The translations under genes were made by a program, and so were the position numbers. A DNA stretch of 64,000 bases from Planctomycetota bacterium (GTDB lineage: Bacteria; Planctomycetota; UBA1135; UBA2386), in the NCBI GenBank assembly GCA_016713175.1, contig JADJPQ010000028.1:102383-166382 (forward strand), read 5' to 3'. Positions 7,721 through 15,524 of the stretch are shown piece by piece. The first letter of the stretch is position 1. Every line of letters begins with the position of its first letter. The notes under the pieces were generated by a model. The model saw only the letters and a program-made list of their open reading frames with translations. It ran no database searches and was not told the origin of the DNA.

Positions 7721-9179
7721 ATGCGACTTGGCCTCACGCAGAGCCTGCGGACCGAACAACGACTGGCGCAGTCGCCGCAGATGATCCAGGCCATGCAGAT
7801 CCTGGCGACCCCACTGCTCGAACTGAAGGATCAGATCGAACAGGAACTGCAGGAAAACGTGTTCCTGGAGCGGCAGGAGGACCAGGAACGCGAACGCGAA
7901 CGCGAGGAGGGCGCGCTCGGTGCGGCGGTGACCGACCCGCAGGCGCAACCGGTCGAGGATCGGTTGCAGCGCGAGTTCGCCGCCGAGATCGAACAACTCG
8001 AGGCCAGGCTCGAACCCAACTGGCGTCAACGCCTGGGCAGCGGCGGCGGCGGATCAGCCGACGAGGAAGACCGCAAGCTCGCGGCGCTGAACAACACCGC
8101 GGGCCCGGGCGAGTCGCTCCCCGAGCACCTGCTCGAACAGATCCGGCTGCAGAGTCCGACGCCCGAGTTGCTGCGCGTGGTCGAACACGTGGTGTACTCG
8201 CTGGACTTCGATGGCAGGCTGGCTGACACCCCCGAGCAGATCGCCCAGTTCCTGCTGGTGCCGTTGCCGCTGGCCGAGGAGGCCGTCGCCATGCTGCGCC
8301 GCTGCGATCCGATCGGGGTCGCCGCCCGCGATCTGCGCGATTGCCTGCTGATGCAGCTCGACCACCTCGGCTACGTGCGCCCGCTGACGCGCCTGCTGGT
8401 CGAACGCTATCTCGATGATCTCGGTGAGAACAAGCTGCCGAAGATCGCCAAGGAGACCGGGGCGACGATCGACGAGATCAAGGAGAGCTGGGAGTTCCTG
8501 CGCACGCACTGCCACCCCCATCCGGGCGCCGAGTTCGGCGGCGAGGCCGGCGTCGGCGTCGTGCCCGACGTGGTCGTCGAGGAGACCGACGGCCGGTTCG
8601 AAGTGCGGACCCAACGCGGCTCGCTGCCCGAACTGGCGATCTCGCCGGTCTATCGCAACCTGCTCAAGGAGGCGCGCTCGGATCCCAAGGTCTATTGAGT
8701 ACCTGCGCCGCAAGATCGAAGGCGCCAAGTGGTTCATCGAAGCGGTGCACCAGCGGCAGAACACGATCGAACGGATCGCGACCGAGATCGTGCAACGCCA
8801 GGATGGCTTTCTGCGCCACGGCGTCCAGCACCTGAAGCCGATGAAGATGCAGGACATCGCCGACACGGTGCACGTGCACATCTCGACCGTCAGTCGCGCG
8901 ATCTCCGGCAAGTACATCCAGACGCCGCAGGGCATCTTCGACATGAAGCGCTTCTTCAGCGGCGGCACGATGTCGGACGCCGGCGACATGGTCAGCCAGC
9001 AGGCGGTCAAGGACACGCTGAAGAAGATCGTCGACGCCGAGGACCGCAACAATCCGCTCAGTGACGATGATCTGGTCGAGGAACTGAGCAAACGCGGCGT
9101 GCACATCGCGCGGCGCACGGTGACCAAGTACCGGAAGGCGCTGGGCATCGACAGCAGCAGCCGGCGGCGCCAGTTCTGA
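7721..9179 (+). CDS. rpoN: RNA polymerase sigma-54 factor RpoN, with +1 frameshift at about 8693
   Basis: Sigma-54 directs transcription from -24/-12 promoters and needs ATP-driven activators. The N-terminal activator-binding region I is clear (TQSLRTEQRLAQSPQMIQAM), followed by an acidic region and the core-binding domain. The frame then ends at a TGA (8696-8698) after residue 325. The rest of the protein continues in the next frame: EYLRRKIEGAKWFIEAVHQR, the helix-turn-helix HISTVSRAISGKYIQTP, and the RpoN box ARRTVTKYRKALGI near the C terminus. Skipping one base restores a product of about 486 residues, normal for the family. The junction reads AAG GUC UAU UGA G. It could be a sequencing error, a disabling mutation or programmed +1 shifting. 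Confidence 0.9.
8687..8699 (+). other. Frameshift site inside rpoN
   Basis: In the upstream frame the codons are AAG GTC TAT TGA. The downstream frame of the same gene resumes as GAG at 8697, so one extra base is present between 8690 and 8696. The layout loosely recalls the prfB frameshift site: AAGG lies two bases before the P-site codon, with UGA in the A site. However, a Tyr tRNA would pair poorly after slipping to AUU. AAGGAGG also occurs at 8666-8672, too distant for the prfB mechanism. Confidence 0.8.
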
Positions 9180-9203
9180 GCCATCAACCGGTCGCGGCGG
9201 CCA

Positions 9204-10163
9204 TCACCGCAGCTTGGCCGGCACCTTGTCGGCGCGCGTCAGCTGCCAACGCCCTTCCGGTCCGTCCCAGGCGACACCGTCGGCATTTGGCCGCAACGTC
9301 AGCAGGCGCGGGGCCGAACCGCCGTCTGCGGCAACCACCGCGCCGGCGAACTCCAGCACCCCGGCGGCGGGCACGCGCAGATGGCCGCGCACCAGTTGGC
9401 CCTGGGCATCCCACGCGGTGAACGCCACGACGTCGGCATCGGCATCGCGCTGCACGACGATCTTGCCGGCCGGCGCCACCGCTCTGCCGGCCGCCGGCGC
9501 CCACATGCGGATCTCGACCGCCGACGGCAGCCACCGTTCCGCCTCGATACGGAACGCCGCCGCCGGATCCTGCCGTTCACCGTCCGCCTGCCAGGTGCCA
9601 CCGACGATCGGATCGAGCAGCCGTTCGACCGCCGACGGGTCCGAGGGATCCGCCGTCTTCGCATAGGTCTGCTGCATCCGTTGCATCGTCCAGCGATTGC
9701 CTTCGTCGAAGAACTTCATCGCCGCATCGAAGTCCTTGCTGTCACCATAGCCACAACCGGTCACGACGAAGCGCACGCGATCGGGGCCGAGCGGTTCGAA
9801 CCGCATGACGTTCCAGCCATGCTCGCAGATCAGCTTGACCGCGGCCGGCGCGTTGGCCGGTGCCTCGGCCTTCATCGCCAGCACCCGACCGGGTTCCACC
9901 GCGAGGATGTGGTGCGTGATCGTGTTCGGGTCGCCGATCGTGCCGTTCTTGTCGTAATGCGTGCGGATCGTGCCGCCGACCCGCAGATCGACCTTGGCCT
10001 TGGCGACACCCCACGCCTTGACGACGCCGGCGTCGGTCGTGAAGTCGGCCCACAGGTTGGCGGCGCTGGTCTTGATCACCGCCTGGTGCACGAGCGAACG
10101 GGTGGGCGCCTGCTGCGCCAACGCGGCACCGAGAGTCAGCAGGATCGACAGCATCGCCTTCAT
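9204..10163 (-). CDS. SRPBCC (AHSA1-like) ligand-binding family protein
   Basis: A 319-residue protein. Residues 1-16 look like a signal peptide ending A-L-A-Q. Residues about 22-160 resemble the helix-grip SRPBCC/Activator-of-Hsp90 fold, with AVIKTSAANLWADFTTDAGV and VDLRVGGTIRTHYDKNG in the usual places. Members bind hydrophobic ligands or act as small catalysts. The C-terminal half (from about residue 180) is a separate beta-rich region I do not recognise. The gene is last in a compact operon, TetR regulator then DUF1761 then this gene, each overlapping the next by four bases. It converges on rpoN with a 24-base gap. Confidence 0.65.
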   Translation of the reverse strand: MKAMLSILLTLGAALAQQAPTRSLVHQAVIKTSAANLWADFTTDAGVVKAWGVAKAKVDLRVGGTIRTHYDKNGTIGDPNTITHHILAVEPGRVLAMKAEAPANAPAAVKLICEHGWNVMRFEPLGPDRVRFVVTGCGYGDSKDFDAAMKFFDEGNRWTMQRMQQTYAKTADPSDPSAVERLLDPIVGGTWQADGERQDPAAAFRIEAERWLPSAVEIRMWAPAAGRAVAPAGKIVVQRDADADVVAFTAWDAQGQLVRGHLRVPAAGVLEFAGAVVAADGGSAPRLLTLRPNADGVAWDGPEGRWQLTRADKVPAKLR

Positions 10164-10582
10164 TGCCAGCCTCCGAGGATTGCACCGGTCATCGGCAGGA
10201 ACACGCCCTGGAATGCGAAATCGATCGCGAACGCCGACAACCGGTGTGCGGTCGCGATCCACGCGGTGACGCCGATCGGCACCGCGACGCCAAGCCACAG
10301 CAGGCCGCCGAACAGGGCGCCCGACCCGGCGCCGGTGATCGCCAGCGAGCGCAGCAGCAGTTCGCATCCGAAGGCGAGCACCAGGTAGCTGGCCAGCATG
10401 CCGCCGAGGAACAGCGCCGGTGGCCGCAGCCGCTGCAGCCGCTGCAGATCGGCATCGGTGATGCCGAACGCGCGTTGGCGCGCCTTGCCGAACACGGTGT
10501 ACCAGAACGCGCCAAGGAAGAAGGCGGCCAGGGCGGCGACGAGCACGTGCAGCCACGCGACGGACGAGAAGGCCAGGGTCAT
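10160..10582 (-). CDS. DUF1761 family membrane protein
   Basis: A 140-residue integral membrane protein with four hydrophobic segments. It starts with HVLVAALAAFFLGAFWYTVFGK, which resembles the conserved opening of DUF1761 proteins (a first helix, then W-Y and F-G-K). Function of the family is unknown. It overlaps the upstream TetR gene by 4 bases and the downstream SRPBCC gene by 4 bases, so all three are almost certainly co-translated. TetR control of a membrane protein in this position suggests a response to a small molecule, but that is inference. Confidence 0.75.
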   Translation of the reverse strand: MTLAFSSVAWLHVLVAALAAFFLGAFWYTVFGKARQRAFGITDADLQRLQRLRPPALFLGGMLASYLVLAFGCELLLRSLAITGAGSGALFGGLLWLGVAVPIGVTAWIATAHRLSAFAIDFAFQGVFLPMTGAILGGWQ

Positions 10583-11301
10583 CGGGAACGCCTCTGTTTG
10601 CGCGGAGTACGGATCGGTCGGGAAGCGGGCGACGCGACGGGGCGTCGCGCCGCAGCGAGGAGCAGATCGAAGTAGCCGCGCAGCTGCGCGACGCCATCGT
10701 CGAAGGGCTGCAACGACTGCGCGGCGCGCGCCTGCATCATGCCGCCTTCCATGATCGTCAGGACCATGCGGGCCAGCGCCGGGCGGTCGAGGTCCTTCGG
10801 CAAGCGGTCGCCGGCGTCCTCGAGCCAGCCCTGCACCGTGCGATGCCACTGCGCGAAGTTGCGGTCGATCAACGCCCGGGCCCGCGGCAGATCATCGCGG
10901 ATCTCGAGCGCGAGGTTGCCGACCGGGCAGCCGAGTTCGCAATGGCTCTGTTCGAGTTGCCGGCGGTAGCCGTGCAGCAGCGCGAACACCCGTTCGACCG
11001 GGTCCTTGGTCGTTGCTGCCGCGACCCCGGTGACCCGTGGCTCCAGTTGCGTCAGCAGCCACTCGAGCACCCCTTCCAGCAGCGCCTCCTTGGCAGCGAA
11101 GAAGTGGTACAGGCTGCCGGCGTGCACATCCGCCTCGCGCAGGATCGTCTGGATCCCGGTCGCGTGGTAGCCCTGTTCCCAGAACAGCCGGAACGCGGTC
11201 GCCAGCAGCCGCTGGCGGGTGTCGCCGGCCTCGCCGCCGCGTGCGGTCGCCGCCACCTCGGTGGCGGGCTCGGCTGGGCTGGTCTGACGGCGGCGGGACA
11301 T
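10579..11301 (-). CDS. TetR/AcrR family transcriptional regulator
   Basis: A 240-residue regulator. The N-terminal DNA-binding domain spans about residues 27-75 and includes TRQRLLATAFRLFWEQGYHATG and a recognition-helix region ADVHAGSLYHFFAAKEALL, typical of TetR. The C-terminal part (about 95-205) carries a C-E-L-G-C-P-V-G stretch found in the TetR_C_6/YcdC-like ligand-binding group. The first 25 residues are low-complexity and charged. It heads the operon with DUF1761 and the SRPBCC protein and probably controls it. No clear palindromic operator was seen in the 59 bases upstream. Confidence 0.88.
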   Translation of the reverse strand: MSRRRQTSPAEPATEVAATARGGEAGDTRQRLLATAFRLFWEQGYHATGIQTILREADVHAGSLYHFFAAKEALLEGVLEWLLTQLEPRVTGVAAATTKDPVERVFALLHGYRRQLEQSHCELGCPVGNLALEIRDDLPRARALIDRNFAQWHRTVQGWLEDAGDRLPKDLDRPALARMVLTIMEGGMMQARAAQSLQPFDDGVAQLRGYFDLLLAAARRPVASPASRPIRTPRKQRRSR

Positions 11302-11360
11302 GTTGGGGGCGACTTGAATGAACGTTCTACCAAGTCGCCGTGCGCACCGCAAGCCCCGGG

Positions 11361-12065
11361 TCAGCGGCGGGCCTTGGCCGGCGCCGCGAGCCGGCCATGG
11401 CGGCGCCATCCCACGCGCAGCAACCAGGTCCGTGCCGGCAAGACCGGACACGGCACGTCGGCCACCGCCGGCGCGGGCTCTGCACCCGACCAGGGCGCCG
11501 ACGTGAACGGATCGACCGCGCCAGGCTCGTTCCCGCCGCCTTCGGCCCCCGGGTCGGGCGGACGCCGCAACAGCTGATGCATCGCCGCGTGGGTCGCCGC
11601 CGGGGTGGTCAGCGCCTGGTCGTCGTAGCGATCGGCGAACACCTTGCCGCGGCGCCGCCACAGCCGATTCAGTGCCCGGGCAACGCGGACCAGCAGACCC
11701 TGCACGCCGCGGCACAGCACTCGCCGATTCCTCGCTTCCACCAGCAGGTGCAGTTGCTCGCCTGACAGCGCGAAATGGCAGAGCCGGAACGTGGTCCCGC
11801 GGCCCGCCGCCGGACCACCGGCACCGGCCGCGAGCGCTGCGCACAGCGCGGCGAACTCACGGTGATGGCGCAACCGCGGCAAGCCCGGTCGCACCTTGAC
11901 CGTCACCAGCACCGGGTGGCTTGGCGCCACCGCGGCCCGCGGCCGGTGATCGACCTGCGGCTCGTCACCCTTGGGCTTGCGTCCCGCACCCGGGCGCCTG
12001 CCGCCCCAGGTCCCCCGGGTCGTCGCCGCCTCGGGTTGCCGTGCTTTGCTGGCTCGTGCGCTCAT
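11361..12065 (-). CDS. Transposase-derived (IS200/REP-associated Y1-like) protein, catalytic residues missing
   Basis: A 234-residue protein. GGRRPGAGRKPKG at residues 21-33 is the basic N-terminal motif of a family of solitary IS200-like transposases. The body (LPRLRHHREF, then ARALNRLWRRRGKVFADRYDDQALTTP) and the C-terminal ARTWLLRVGWRRHG match the same family. Active members have an H-U-H motif (HVHLLVE-like) and a catalytic Tyr in a later helix. Here the first reads QLHLLVEA, losing one His, and the later helix (THAAMHQLLRR) has no Tyr. No terminal repeats were seen. It is probably an inactive or domesticated relative. Confidence 0.7.
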   Translation of the reverse strand: MSARASKARQPEAATTRGTWGGRRPGAGRKPKGDEPQVDHRPRAAVAPSHPVLVTVKVRPGLPRLRHHREFAALCAALAAGAGGPAAGRGTTFRLCHFALSGEQLHLLVEARNRRVLCRGVQGLLVRVARALNRLWRRRGKVFADRYDDQALTTPAATHAAMHQLLRRPPDPGAEGGGNEPGAVDPFTSAPWSGAEPAPAVADVPCPVLPARTWLLRVGWRRHGRLAAPAKARR

Positions 12066-12128
12066 CTTGATTGCGCAGTTGTCTAGCCGCCGGCGACCCG
12101 GAAGCCAGCCCCGGTATCGGTTCTCGCC

Positions 12129-14412
12129 CTACCGCGGCCCGGGCGCGACCCGCCGGACCACGAAGTCCTGCAGCGAATCGTACAGATGCGCCCGCGTGTT
12201 GCGCCCCTCGGCGATCGCGTGCGTCCGGTTCGGATACGCCAGGTACTCGAACCGCTTGCCCCGCGCCACCAGCTCGTCGAACAGCCGTTCGCTGTGCTGG
12301 AAGTGCACGTTGTCGTCGCCGGTCCCGTGCACCAGCAGCAACGGCGCCCGCAGGTCCTTGGCGAACGTGATCGGCGAGCAGCGCACGTAGACGTCGGGCA
12401 CTTCCTGCGGGATGCCGCAGTAGCGTTCCTGGTAGATCGTGTCGTAGAGCGCGATGTCGGTCACCGGTGCCACGGCCATGCCGGCGGCGAACAGATCCGG
12501 ACAGCGGAACAGCAGGTTCAGCGTCATCGCGCCGCCGCCGGACCAGCCCCAGATCGAGAGTCGCGAGCGATCGATCCAGCCCTGCTGCGCGCACAGGGCC
12601 TGCACCGCGGCGTTCCAGTCCTGCGAACTGGTGACGCCGATCTTCTGGTACAGCGCCTTGCGCCAATCGCGGCCTTTTGGCGCCGGCGTGCCGCGCGCGT
12701 CGACACTCATGACCACGTAGCCGAGCTGCGTCAGCCAGCGGTGGAACAGGTGATGGCCCAGGAACCAGGTGTCCTTGACCGTCTGCGACCACGGTTCGCC
12801 ATAGACATGGAACACCACCGGCCAGCGCCGCCGGGCGTCGAAGTCGGGTGGGTACATCACCCATCCGTCCAGCGTCACCGCGGCCGGCTGCGGCTGCGCC
12901 GAACCGGGTTCACGCGGCGTGGTGTTGCCGTCGGCCGGGATGCGCACCTGGAAGAACTCGTTCGTGCCGCGGGCCAGGGCCGAGTAGCGCGCGCGCAGCT
13001 CGGCGTTGTCGACCAGCACCCGGACGCGTTCATGCGCAGGCAGGCGGACCAGGTCGATGACCGGCGGCTCATCGAAGCGCGAGTACGTGTGGATCGCCAG
13101 TGAGCCGTCACTGCTGATCTGGTAGTCGTGCCAGCCGGGTTGGTCGGCAGGTGTCAGGCGCTGGATGCCCGATGTCGCGCTGGTCGACCCGTAGAGGTAC
13201 TGCTGGGTGGCGTTGCCGCTGCTGCCGCTCAACCACATCCGGCCGCTGTCGACTTCGACGAACAGGACACTCATGACATCGCGACCGGCGGGCGTCATCG
13301 TCACGGCCTCGCCCTTGCTCCACGGCTGCAGGAACGCCTGCCGCCAGCCACCGCGATCCGAAGTCCAGAAGTAGCTGCGACCGCCGTCCGCCCAACGGAA
13401 GTCTTCGCGCACATCGATGTACGCAGAGTCGCTCTCCTCGTGCACGACCCGGGCCCGCCCGTTCTCGACATCGCAACCGTAGACGCGGATCACGTTCTGC
13501 TGGCGCGGCAGCCACTGCACCATCAGTTCCTTGCCGGCCGGATGCCACTCCATGCGCGGCAGATACGTCTGCCGCGGATCGCCCGGCGTCTGCATCCACA
13601 CCGTCTCACCGCCCAGGGCCGGCACGACGCCGACGCGACACGACGAGTTCGTGGTCCCCGCCTTCGGATACTGCACCGGCACCGTCCGCGCGTAGGTCGG
13701 CCAGGTTGTCGATCATCAGGAACTCACCGACGCCCGCACAATCCAGCTGCCAGTACGCGATCGCCTTGCCATCCGGACTCCAACGGAAGCCATCTCTGCA
13801 GTCGAACTCCTCCTCGTAGACCCAGTCGAACGTGCCGTTGATGACCGTGCGCGAGCCGTCGTTCGTCAAGCGCGTCTGCTTGCCGGTCGCCCACTCCTCG
13901 ACGTACAGATCGTTCTGCGCGACGTAGCCGACCCGCGTGCCATCCGGCGAGAACTTGGCGAACATCAGCGTCGACTTGGGCAGTTCGCCACCCAGCCGCC
14001 GCGGCGGCGCACCCGGCGCGATCGCGAAGTACTCGCCGCGCGTGTTCTGCCGCCAGACCCGTTCGCTGTCGCAGAACACCAGCACCGTCCTGCCATCCGG
14101 CGCGAACGCATAGTCCTCGATCCGCAGCGGCTGTTGCCGACCTTCGACCCGCAACGCCGCGACCCCGAGCAGCACGTCGCGCCGGCCGGTCACCGCCTCG
14201 TAACGGATCAGTTCCAGTGCCTTGCGCTCGGTATCGGGTTCGAGCGTCGCGTAATGGCTGCCATCGAGCCAGCGGGCTGGCCCGAAGCGCTGCGCCGCGA
14301 ACTCACCACTGGTGATCCGCCGCGCATCGAGCCGCGTGGGATCGGGTTGCTGGGCGACGGCCGTGGCAACGACGACCAGGAACAGGAACGGGCACCGGAG
14401 AGACCCTTGCAT
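12129..14412 (-). CDS. Dipeptidyl peptidase IV family serine peptidase, frameshifted near 13695
   Basis: A secreted prolyl-dipeptidyl peptidase split by one reading-frame shift. The first part starts at the ATG at 14412 with a signal peptide (FLFLVVVATAVAQ) and holds DPP-IV beta-propeller motifs, including the substrate-anchoring Glu pair in DWVYEEEF. After GVGEFLMIDNLADL the frame changes. The expected continuation YARTVPVQYPKAGTTNS is one base further on, at codon 13694-13692. The C-terminal alpha/beta-hydrolase has the nucleophile in GWSGGGA, Asp in GTGDDNVHF and His in NRTHAIAEG. Reading through one skipped base gives about 760 residues, normal length. The second half may otherwise be translated only from a GTG at 13682. 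Error or true mutation cannot be told apart here. Confidence 0.85.
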
Positions 14413-14797
14413 GGCGTCTCTACGATGCCCGTCACGCCCCGGCGAGCGCCAGGGGCCAGCGCGGGATCCGCGCCAGGCGCCTACGAACCGACGCTGATCG
14501 ACAAGCCGTTCGACGCCGACACTGCCGTGGTCCCGAGGTCGATCGCCGCGGACGATCGAACGCAGCACGGTGCCTCCGGGAATGTGAGGAAACGAGAGCC
14601 AACACGTTCCCCGCGCGCGACTCGGCGTCAATCCCCGCCCGCGGATGCCAGGAGGCCATGCTTGCAAGCCAGGAGCCCATGGGCTAGACGACTCCCCGCT
14701 TCCGTTCGGCTGGACTCAACTCGAACCCGGTCGAAACCCGAAGGTGAACATGCGGTGCCAAGGCTCAGCCTTGCCGCCGCAGGAGACCCACAGTCCG
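14413..14797. promoter_or_regulatory. Divergent intergenic region between DPP-IV and clpP genes
   Basis: This 385-base gap must hold promoters for both divergent genes. I see no full-length gene. CAAGGCT-C-AGCCTTG at 14759-14773 is a perfect 7-base dyad ending 7 bases before the clpP ribosome site (AGGAG at 14781), placed where an operator or an RNA hairpin could control clpP. Two near-identical copies of GCCAGGAGGCCATG lie 21 bases apart (from 14647 and 14668). The first contains an ATG (14658) opening a 9-codon frame ending at 14687. No clear -10/-35 pair was identified. Confidence 0.4.
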
Positions 14798-15457
14798 ATG
14801 CCGAACCCAACCGATCTCGATCCCCGCAAGTGGCTGGCCGACGACGACGAGGACGACGATGAGCACGGCCCCTGCGACCACAAGGAGAAGGGCGAGCCGG
14901 CGGGCCCGGCGCTGTTCGAGAAGGCGCTGCTGGAGTCGCGGACGCTGCTGGTCTCGGGCCCGGTCGACGACAAGATGCTGCGCGATGCGACCATCCGCTG
15001 CCTGGCGATGGAGCAGAAGGACGCCAAGAAGCCGATCACGGTGATGATCAACTCGCCGGGCGGCAGCGCCGACGCCGGGTTTGCGATCTACGACATGCTG
15101 CGGTTCATCCGGCCGCCGGTGATCACCGTCGTCAACGGCCTGTGCGCGTCGGCCGGCATCCTGATCCACCTGGCCACCGACAAGAAGCGCCGGTTCTGCA
15201 TGCCGGAGAGCCGGTTCATGATCCACCAGCCGAGCACGATGGGCCGCGGCACCGCCAGCGACCTCGACATCACGGCCAAGGAGATCCTGAAGCTGCGCGA
15301 TCGCTACAACAAGATCATCGCCGAGCAGTGCGGCAAGACGCCGGAGACGGTCCTCGAGTCGGCACGGCGCGACTTCTGGCTCGACGCCGGTCAGGCGCTC
15401 GAATACGGCCTGGTCGCCAAGGTGCTGAAGCGCCGCGACGAACTGCCCGAGGCCTGA
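14798..15457 (+). CDS. clpP: ATP-dependent Clp protease proteolytic subunit ClpP
   Basis: A 219-residue serine peptidase subunit that forms the degradation chamber used by Clp ATPases. The catalytic triad is visible as S118 (in GLCASAG), H143 (MIHQPS) and D192 (ARRDFW). The spacings of 25 and 49 residues equal those of classical ClpP. The oxyanion region INSPGGS is at 84-90. The first 35 residues are an unusual acidic extension rich in Asp and His (ADDDEDDDEHGPCDHKEK). The sequence around the nucleophile (CASAG rather than AASMG) marks a divergent paralogue, so a second ClpP may exist elsewhere in the genome. The start is chosen from AGGAG at 14781; a longer in-frame start at 14645 looks non-coding. 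Confidence 0.88.
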   Translation: MPNPTDLDPRKWLADDDEDDDEHGPCDHKEKGEPAGPALFEKALLESRTLLVSGPVDDKMLRDATIRCLAMEQKDAKKPITVMINSPGGSADAGFAIYDMLRFIRPPVITVVNGLCASAGILIHLATDKKRRFCMPESRFMIHQPSTMGRGTASDLDITAKEILKLRDRYNKIIAEQCGKTPETVLESARRDFWLDAGQALEYGLVAKVLKRRDELPEA

Positions 15458-15524
15458 GACCCGGGCGGAAGGCGCGGTCGACCGGCTGCCGAACCGAGCG
15501 GTCCGCGCTACCGTTGGCACCCCT

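Noticed and set aside
8687..8699. Treating the rpoN junction as a proven programmed frameshift
   Set aside because: Tyr tRNA pairs badly after +1 slip to AUU, the Shine-Dalgarno-like element is short, and two other genes in the window show frame errors.
14645..14797. N-terminal extension of ClpP to an upstream ATG
   Set aside because: The extra 51 residues are unlike any ClpP leader, and a good ribosome site lies before the ATG at 14798.
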